From Opitutaceae bacterium (GTDB lineage: Bacteria; Verrucomicrobiota; Verrucomicrobiia; Opitutales; Opitutaceae): a stretch of DNA of 9,220 nt. A model generated the notes under the pieces. That model saw nothing but the letters and a program-made list of their open reading frames with translations. It ran no database searches and had not been told where the DNA came from. A program made the translations under genes and the position numbers. Where the stretch lies: positions 1 to 9,220 of the forward strand of contig JAISTY010000211.1 of assembly GCA_031272375.1 (NCBI GenBank). Reading direction: 5' to 3'. Positions 4,159-9,220 of this stretch are shown here, piece by piece; position 1 is the stretch's first letter; each line of letters starts with the position of its first letter.

Positions 4159-7100
4159 CCTCCCCGCCGGTCTCGCCCTTGCGTTTGGCGCGGAAGAGCT
4201 TCATCACAACGACGAAGAACATGGGGACGAAGAAGATGGCGAGAAACGTGCCCGTCGCCACGCCGCCGAGGACGCTCGTGCCGATGGCGTTTTGCGAGCC
4301 GCTGCCGGCGCCGGAGCTGATCGCCAGCGGAATGACGCCGCAACCGAATGCAAGCGAAGTCATTAGAATGGGACGCAGGCGGAGTTTCGCGGCGTGGATG
4401 ACCGCCTCGATCAGCCCCATCCCGCTGTCATAGGCTTCCTTGGCAAATTCCACGATGAGGATGGCGTTCTTCGCGGACAACCCAACCGTCGTCAGCAGAC
4501 CCACTTGGAAATAAACGTCGTTGGTCAGCCCGCGCGTCAGGACGGCGATGATGGCGCCGATGACGCCGAGGGGCACGACGAGCATGACCGAGAAGGGCAC
4601 CGTCCAGCTTTCGTAAAGCGCCGCAAGGCAAAGGAAAATGACGAGCAGTGAGATGGCGTAGAGGGCGGGCGCCTGGTCGCCGGCGAGTTTTTCCTCGTAG
4701 GAGAGGCCGGCCCAGGCGAGGCCGAGGTTCCCAGCCATTTGCTCCTCAACAAGTTGCTGCATGGTGTTCATGGCGTCGCCGGAGCTTTTGCCGGGGGCGG
4801 CGCTGCCTTGTATGTTGAAGGAAGGGAAGCCGTTAAAACGCGTCAACGACGGCGGGCCGTATTCCCAGCGCATCGTGGCAAAATCGCTGAACGGAACGCG
4901 TTCTCCTTGGTTATTACGGACATACCAATTATTCAGATCCTCCGGCATCATGCGGAAGGGGGCGTCGGCCTGGATATAGACGCGTTTGACGCGCCCGCGG
5001 TCCACGAAGTCGCTGAAATAGGTTGACGCCCAAGCGGTTGAGAGCGTGCGGTTGATTTCGGACGGGTCGAGGCCGAGCGTGGAGGCTTTCTCAAAATCAA
5101 CGTCAATATGGAATTGCGGGGTGTCGTCCATGCCGTTGTAGCGGACGTCGCGTCCGAGGCCGGGGTTCTGGGAGGCGAGCGTGAGGAGTTTATTGCGTTG
5201 GGCGACAAAGGCTTCGTGTGTGAGACCCTCGCGGTCTTGGATGTTCAGTTCAAAGCCGGAGGACGTGCCGAGGCCGGGGATGGACGGCGGGACGAGCACG
5301 TAGGGGAACGCAACCTTCATCGAGCCAAAGTATTGCATTGCGCGGGCGACGACGGCGCGGACATGCTGGGAGGACTTTTTGCGCAAGCTCCAGTCTTTCA
5401 GGCGGATGAAGCCCATCGCGGCGTTCTGGCCGCGCCCGCCGAAGCTGAAGCCGGCGAGGGCGAAGACGCTTTCCACGGTGTCCTTTTCCTTTTCCTTGAA
5501 ATAGCGTTCGATTTCGCCAAGCACTTGGAGGGATTGCTCTTGTGTTGCTCCGGAGGGCAGGGTGACCTGCATGAAGGCGATGCCCTGGTCCTCGTCGGGC
5601 AGGAAGGCTTTCGGGATGTGGCGGAAGGCGAGCACGAGCGCGCCGATGATGGCGAGGTAGAGCAGGAGGAAACGCTTGGGGCGCTGGACGATGCCGGCGA
5701 CGCCGCGCTCGTAGCCGTTGGAGGTTTTCTCGAAGGCGCGGTTGAACCAGCCGAAGAAGCCGCGTTTCGCGCCATGATGTTCCTGCGAAGCGGGTTTCAG
5801 AATGGTCGCGCACAAGGCGGGCGTCAGCACAATCGCCACAAGCACGGAGAGCGCCATCGCCGAGGCGATGGTGATGGAGAATTGTCTGTAAATAACGCCC
5901 GTTGAGCCGCTAAAGAATGCCATCGGCACGAACACCGCCGCCAGCACCAAGGCGATGCCGACCAACGCGCCGGTGATTTGCCCCATGGATTTCTTGGTGG
6001 CTTCGCGCGGCGACAGGTTCTCCTCATTCATCAGACGCTCAACGTTTTCCACAACGACAATGGCGTCGTCCACCAGCAGGCCGATGGCGAGGACGAGGCC
6101 GAACATGGTCAACATGTTGATACTGAAGCCGCAAAGGGCCATGACCGCGAAGGTTCCGAGGAGGACGACGGGGACGGCGATGGTTGGAATGATCGTGGCG
6201 CGAATGTTTTGCAGGAAGATGAACATCACGAGGAACACGAGGATGATGGCCTCGATGAGGGTGTGGATGACCTCCTCGATGGAGATGCGCACAAAGGGCG
6301 CGGTATCCATGGGATACACAACTTTCAGCCCGTGGGGAAAGTAGCGGGAGAGGCGTTCGACTTCCTTGTGCACGGTGTCGGAGGTCGCGAGGGCGTTGGC
6401 GCCGGAGGCGAGGCGGACGCCGAAGCCGGCGGCGGCATGGCCATTGAAACGGGAGCGGAAGAAGTAGTTCTCGCGGTCTTTTTCGATGCGCGCCACGTCG
6501 CGCAGGCGGACTTGCGAGCCGTCGGGGGCGACGCGGACAAGGATGTCGCCGAATTCCTCCGCTGTTGTAAGTCTTTCCTGGGAAACGATGCTGGCGTTCA
6601 TGCGCATTCCGGGGACGGCCGGGGTGCCCGACAACTCGCCGACGGCGATTTGGGCGTTTTGGGCGGAGACGGCGGCGATGACCTCGCTGGCGCTGATGTT
6701 GTAGTTGTTTAACGCATTCGGGTTCAGCCAGATGCGCATGGCGTATTTGGCTCCGAAAAACTGCACCTCGCCGACGCCCGGCAGCCGGCTGATGGGGTCT
6801 ATGACGGAGGTCGAGATGTAGTCGGCGATGTCGGTTTCGTGCATGGAGCCGTCGGAGGAGTAAAAGGCGACGGCCATGAGCATGTCGCGGGTGGATTTGC
6901 GGACGGTGACGCCGTATTCCTGCACCTCGTCGGGCAACAATGGAAGTGCAAGCTGGACTTTGTTTTGCACCTGCATCTGGGCGACGTCGGGGTCGGTTCC
7001 CTGCTCGAACGTCAGGGTCAGCGACATGCTGCCGTCGGCGCTGCTGGTGGACTCCATGTAGCGCATGTTGTCTATGCTGTTCATTTGTTGCTCAATGATT

Positions 7101-7288
7101 TGGGCAACGGAGTCCTGGACGGTTTGGGCAGAGGCGCCCGGATAAGTGGCGGAAATGGAGATGGTGGGCGGCGCGATTTCCGGGTATTGGGAGACGGAGA
7201 GGCGCGAGATGGCGAGCAAGCCCGAGAGCATCATGAAGATAGCGATGACCCAGGCGAAGACGGGGCGTTCGATGAAGAATTTTGCCAT
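4136..7288 (-). CDS. RND (HAE1 family) multidrug efflux pump, AcrB/MexB-like inner-membrane subunit
   Basis: 1050 residues, the usual AcrB length. It is a proton-driven inner-membrane antiporter that takes substrates from the periplasm and passes them to an outer-membrane channel through an adaptor. It begins [20 protein letters not shown] (helix 1), followed by the first porter region and the helix 2-6 block (about 338-500). The TM4 motif [14 protein letters not shown] has Asp407 and Asp408, the same numbers as the proton-relay pair of AcrB. The second half has [11 protein letters not shown] (613-623, the switch-loop region), [14 protein letters not shown] with Lys940, and RLRPILMTS (970-978). 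The relay is therefore complete and the pump should be active. It lies 66 bases after the adaptor gene, in one operon. No Shine-Dalgarno sequence is seen. The last seven residues (ASTDFTD) come from a dispersed repeat. The drug substrate cannot be told from the sequence. Confidence 0.96.
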   Translation of the reverse strand: MAKFFIERPVFAWVIAIFMMLSGLLAISRLSVSQYPEIAPPTISISATYPGASAQTVQDSVAQIIEQQMNSIDNMRYMESTSSADGSMSLTLTFEQGTDPDVAQMQVQNKVQLALPLLPDEVQEYGVTVRKSTRDMLMAVAFYSSDGSMHETDIADYISTSVIDPISRLPGVGEVQFFGAKYAMRIWLNPNALNNYNISASEVIAAVSAQNAQIAVGELSGTPAVPGMRMNASIVSQERLTTAEEFGDILVRVAPDGSQVRLRDVARIEKDRENYFFRSRFNGHAAAGFGVRLASGANALATSDTVHKEVERLSRYFPHGLKVVYPMDTAPFVRISIEEVIHTLIEAIILVFLVMFIFLQNIRATIIPTIAVPVVLLGTFAVMALCGFSINMLTMFGLVLAIGLLVDDAIVVVENVERLMNEENLSPREATKKSMGQITGALVGIALVLAAVFVPMAFFSGSTGVIYRQFSITIASAMALSVLVAIVLTPALCATILKPASQEHHGAKRGFFGWFNRAFEKTSNGYERGVAGIVQRPKRFLLLYLAIIGALVLAFRHIPKAFLPDEDQGIAFMQVTLPSGATQEQSLQVLGEIERYFKEKEKDTVESVFALAGFSFGGRGQNAAMGFIRLKDWSLRKKSSQHVRAVVARAMQYFGSMKVAFPYVLVPPSIPGLGTSSGFELNIQDREGLTHEAFVAQRNKLLTLASQNPGLGRDVRYNGMDDTPQFHIDVDFEKASTLGLDPSEINRTLSTAWASTYFSDFVDRGRVKRVYIQADAPFRMMPEDLNNWYVRNNQGERVPFSDFATMRWEYGPPSLTRFNGFPSFNIQGSAAPGKSSGDAMNTMQQLVEEQMAGNLGLAWAGLSYEEKLAGDQAPALYAISLLVIFLCLAALYESWTVPFSVMLVVPLGVIGAIIAVLTRGLTNDVYFQVGLLTTVGLSAKNAILIVEFAKEAYDSGMGLIEAVIHAAKLRLRPILMTSLAFGCGVIPLAISSGAGSGSQNAIGTSVLGGVATGTFLAIFFVPMFFVVVMKLFRAKRKGETGGEASTDFTD

Positions 7289-7315
7289 GATAAAAGGAAC
7301 GGTGTTGGCGGCGCC

Positions 7316-7345
7316 GCGGCAGCTTGTCCGGCGGCAGCTTGTTGG
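7316..7345 (-). repeat. Two-copy 15-base tandem repeat between adaptor and pump genes
   Basis: The plus strand reads GCGGCAGCTTGTCCG then GCGGCAGCTTGTTGG, matching in 13 of 15 positions. It occupies nearly half of the 66-base spacer. A 10-base palindrome GCGGCGCCGC (7308-7317) adjoins it. No function is evident. Confidence 0.6.
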
Positions 7346-7354
7346 TTGAAGTTG

Positions 7355-8605
7355 TTATTTGGTGGCGGGTTCGACAATCGGCAGGGAACCGAGGGAGTGT
7401 CCGGCGGGGACGGGTTTGACGGGGACGTTCAGGCCGGCGCGCTGCAGGATTTGCAGGTTTTCGACGATGACCTGTTCGCCGTCCTTCACGCCGTCGGTGA
7501 CGAGCCAGTGGTTGCCGATGGTGCGGTCGGCTTTCAGAACCCGTTGTTCGGCAAACGCCATCTGGCGGCCCTGCACTTCGCGGCTCACGACGACCAAGGC
7601 GGTGGGCTGGCCTTTCATGTTGCGCGAGACACCTTGCTGGGGGACGAGGAGGGCGTTGGGGCTGACGCCTTCGATGATTTCCGCGCGGACGAAAAGGCCG
7701 GGCAGCAATTCCGGCAGCTTGCCGGGCTTGGCGGGGTTGGGGAACTCCGCGCGGAGAAGCACGGAGGAGGTGGATTGTTCAACGGTGACGTCGGTGAACA
7801 GCAGTTTGCCGGTTGAGGAAAAGGGGCGTCCGTCGTGGGTTTTCAATTTCACGGAGCCGGCGTCCGGCGGGGTGAGGAGGGCGCCGGATTTGCGGTCGGC
7901 GTCGAGTTGCAGGACTTGTCCGGCTGGCTGGACGATGTCCACATAGATAGGGTCAAGTTGTTGGACAACAGCGAGAAGGGTTGCGGCTCCCGCCTGGGCG
8001 TAGGCGCCTTCGGTGACGAGGGATTTGCCGACGCGGCCGGAGATGGGGGAGAGGACTTTGGTGTATTCGAGGTTGATTTCGGCGGTGGCGACGGCGGCTT
8101 TGGCGGCGGCGAGGTCGGCGTTGGCGGTGGCGAGGGTCGCGCTGGCGAGGTCGTAATCGGACTGGCTGGCGACCTTTTCCTTGAGGAGGTCGGCCTGGCG
8201 GCGTTCCTGGATTTTGGCGAGGTTGAGGGCGGCCTCGGCGCGGAGGAGGGCGGCGCGGGCGCTGTCGAGGGCGGTTTGGTAGGGGGCGGGGTCTATCTGG
8301 TAGAGTTGCTGGCCCTCGCGGACGTCGGCGCCCTCGGTGAAGAATTGTTTGAGGACAACGCCGCTGGCGCGGGCGCGGACCTCGGCGACGCGGAAGGCGT
8401 TGGTGCGTCCGGGCAGCTCGCGGCGCAGGGTGACGGGGCGCGCCTTGAGGGTGACGACGCCGACCTCAAGGCCGCCGGGGCCGATGGGTCCGGCCTGGGG
8501 TGCGGCGGCTTTTTTGGCGCAGCCGGAGAAGGGGGCGGCGGCGAGGAGGGCCGCCGCGAGGAGCGGGAGGGCGTGGTGTTTTTTCAGGAGGGAACGCGGT
8601 GTCAT
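7355..8605 (-). CDS. RND efflux periplasmic adaptor (membrane fusion protein), AcrA/MexA-like lipoprotein
   Basis: 416 residues. It bridges the RND pump and the outer-membrane channel in the periplasm. A signal peptide (KK at 8-9, hydrophobic 12-25) ends in PFSGC, so Cys29 is probably lipidated, although Phe at -3 is not the preferred lipobox residue. The HlyD-type body follows. ELPGRTNAFRVAEVRARASGVV (about 63-84) and the FTEGADVREGQQLYQIDP half (89-106) form the first lipoyl half. An Ala/Leu/Glu-rich coiled-coil hairpin spans about 107-182, and the second half is SPISGRVGKSLVTEGA (186-201). A beta barrel (about 216-312) and a membrane-proximal domain (about 315-395) complete it. It is the first gene of the adaptor-pump operon. 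No Shine-Dalgarno sequence precedes the ATG. No regulator of the TetR or MarR type is adjacent; the divergent neighbour is a tRNA gene. Confidence 0.94.
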   Translation of the reverse strand: MTPRSLLKKHHALPLLAAALLAAAPFSGCAKKAAAPQAGPIGPGGLEVGVVTLKARPVTLRRELPGRTNAFRVAEVRARASGVVLKQFFTEGADVREGQQLYQIDPAPYQTALDSARAALLRAEAALNLAKIQERRQADLLKEKVASQSDYDLASATLATANADLAAAKAAVATAEINLEYTKVLSPISGRVGKSLVTEGAYAQAGAATLLAVVQQLDPIYVDIVQPAGQVLQLDADRKSGALLTPPDAGSVKLKTHDGRPFSSTGKLLFTDVTVEQSTSSVLLRAEFPNPAKPGKLPELLPGLFVRAEIIEGVSPNALLVPQQGVSRNMKGQPTALVVVSREVQGRQMAFAEQRVLKADRTIGNHWLVTDGVKDGEQVIVENLQILQRAGLNVPVKPVPAGHSLGSLPIVEPATK

Positions 8606-8766
8606 GTGTGAAAAGTGGTAAGGAGCCTAACCGAAAAATCGCGGGCAGTGAGAACGCATTGCCCATGCCGCGCAACAACCCTTTGGATAAAATTCGGTCC
8701 CGCGAAAAACGCAAAAACCGTGCTTGCATTGTCCGGCGGAGGGCGGCTTTCTGCGCGGCCTTGTCT

Positions 8767-8843
<77 letters not shown>

Positions 8844-8851
8844 CTTTCCCC

Positions 8852-8882
8852 GGCGGACGGATTTTTCCCGTCCGCCTTTTTT
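8852..8882 (+). terminator. Intrinsic terminator after tRNA-Pro
   Basis: A perfect 9-base stem GGCGGACGG (8852-8860) / CCGTCCGCC (8868-8876) with a 7-base loop ATTTTTC is followed by six T. It starts 8 bases after the CCA end, so the tRNA is a single-gene transcript or the last gene of one. Confidence 0.92.
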
Positions 8883-8910
8883 ATGTCCCCCACGGTCCTC
8901 TTTCCCAAAC

Positions 8911-9024
8911 CCACCACGGATTTCACGGATGGAACATATTGTTATTTAATGGATTGGAAATCCACGGCAATCGGCGAAATCTGTGGATGAAAACCCCTGT
9001 GGTCTCCGTGTCCCTGTGGTGAAT
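8911..9024. repeat. Repeat cluster between the tRNA terminator and the right-edge gene
   Basis: It contains CCACGGATTTCACGGAT at 8914-8930. The inverted partner at 8970-8986 pairs at 14 of 17 positions. The larger module C copy is at 8956-8989, and a CACCACAGGGACACGGAG module is on the minus strand at 9002-9023. An AT-rich stretch (8933-8950) lies between the arms. No gene is seen. Confidence 0.65.
8956..8989 (+). repeat. Repeat module C, copy 2
   Basis: Begins GGAAATCCACGGCAATCGG and ends GAAATCTGTGGATG. It matches 4125-4158 at 28 of 34 positions, and the last 14 bases are identical. Confidence 0.75.
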
Positions 9025-9038
9025 GAGGGCGGCGGTCG

Positions 9039-9220
9039 TTAGCGTGTGATGGCGGGAAGGGGTTTGGCGGTGGAGCGGGGTTTTGGGGCGGCGGGTTGTC
9101 GTGGGGCGGGTTTCCATTCGAGGATCTGGCCGTCGGCGAGGAGGCGGTCGCGGAGGAGCGGGTAGCGGAGTTTGGCGGGGATGACGTCGTGCTCGAGGGA
9201 GAGGACGGCGGCGGTGGCGG
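9039..9220 (-). CDS. C-terminal end of an unrecognised protein (5' part outside window)
   Basis: Read on the minus strand, one frame runs from the window edge to TAA at 9039-9041 and gives 59 residues. It has strongly G/C-ending codons, like the other real genes. The first part, LSLEHDVIPAKLRYPLLRDR then LLADGQILEW, looks like the folded end of a domain. The last 25 residues are a Pro/Ala/Lys/Arg-rich tail (KPAPRQPAAPKPRSTAKPLP) that is probably disordered. The SLEHDVIP segment faintly recalls the end of some sugar-phosphate nucleotidyltransferases, but this is too weak to assign. An overlapping frame on the same strand (9117-8923) is Thr/Arg-rich, runs into repeats and is rejected. Confidence 0.6.
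   Translation of the reverse strand, partial: ATAAVLSLEHDVIPAKLRYPLLRDRLLADGQILEWKPAPRQPAAPKPRSTAKPLPAITR

Noticed and set aside
8660..8760. Sigma-70-like promoters for the tRNA (TAAAAT at 8688-8693, TTGCAT at 8724-8729) or, in the opposite direction, for the adaptor gene (TTTTAT near 8690)
   Set aside because: None has both hexamers at good match and spacing; I could not choose one.

Overview
The window is GC-rich, and its genes use mostly G- or C-ending codons. It encodes a PEP-CTERM (exosortase-sorted) envelope protein and a tripartite-type efflux pump, so the host has an outer membrane. Every gap of about 200 bases is filled with short dispersed repeat modules of the 'CACGGATTTCACGGAT / GAACAGAAG / CTTCGCG' kind. 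Together with the scarcity of Shine-Dalgarno sequences, this suggests a Verrucomicrobiota member, perhaps Opitutaceae. That placement is inference, not proof.

Layout. Positions 1-567 (+) hold the 3' end of a PEP-CTERM protein gene. Positions 568-787 are a repeat-filled gap between convergent genes. From 8605 down to 788 all genes are on the minus strand. In transcription order they are: an AcrA/MexA-type adaptor lipoprotein (8605-7355), an AcrB-type RND pump (7288-4136), a repeat-filled gap (4135-3920), a small four-helix membrane protein (3919-3473), a two-helix membrane protein with a beta-rich domain (3418-2579), an Lrp/AsnC regulator (2511-2023) and a class I aminotransferase (2005-788). 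On the plus strand, 8767-8843 is a complete tRNA-Pro(GGG) followed by a strong intrinsic terminator (8852-8882). After another repeat cluster (8911-9024), the C-terminal end of an unrecognised minus-strand gene runs off the right edge (9220-9039).

How the genes fit together. The adaptor and pump form one operon and should export amphipathic compounds driven by the proton gradient. No outer-membrane channel gene lies beside them, so they would need one from elsewhere. The Lrp regulator and aminotransferase form a tight pair that closely resembles AlaR-AlaT (YugG-YugH) of Bacillus, pointing to alanine/pyruvate transamination controlled by an amino-acid-sensing regulator. The two unknown membrane proteins sit as a pair just upstream of that unit and may be co-transcribed with each other.

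The most unusual structure is in the repeats. Two separate gaps carry the same modules in the same order, and repeat sequence has become coding. It supplies the last residues of both the PEP-CTERM protein and the RND pump, and even the stop codon of the former. I found no CRISPR array, transposase, phage gene or defence system, and no clearly new multi-gene system.
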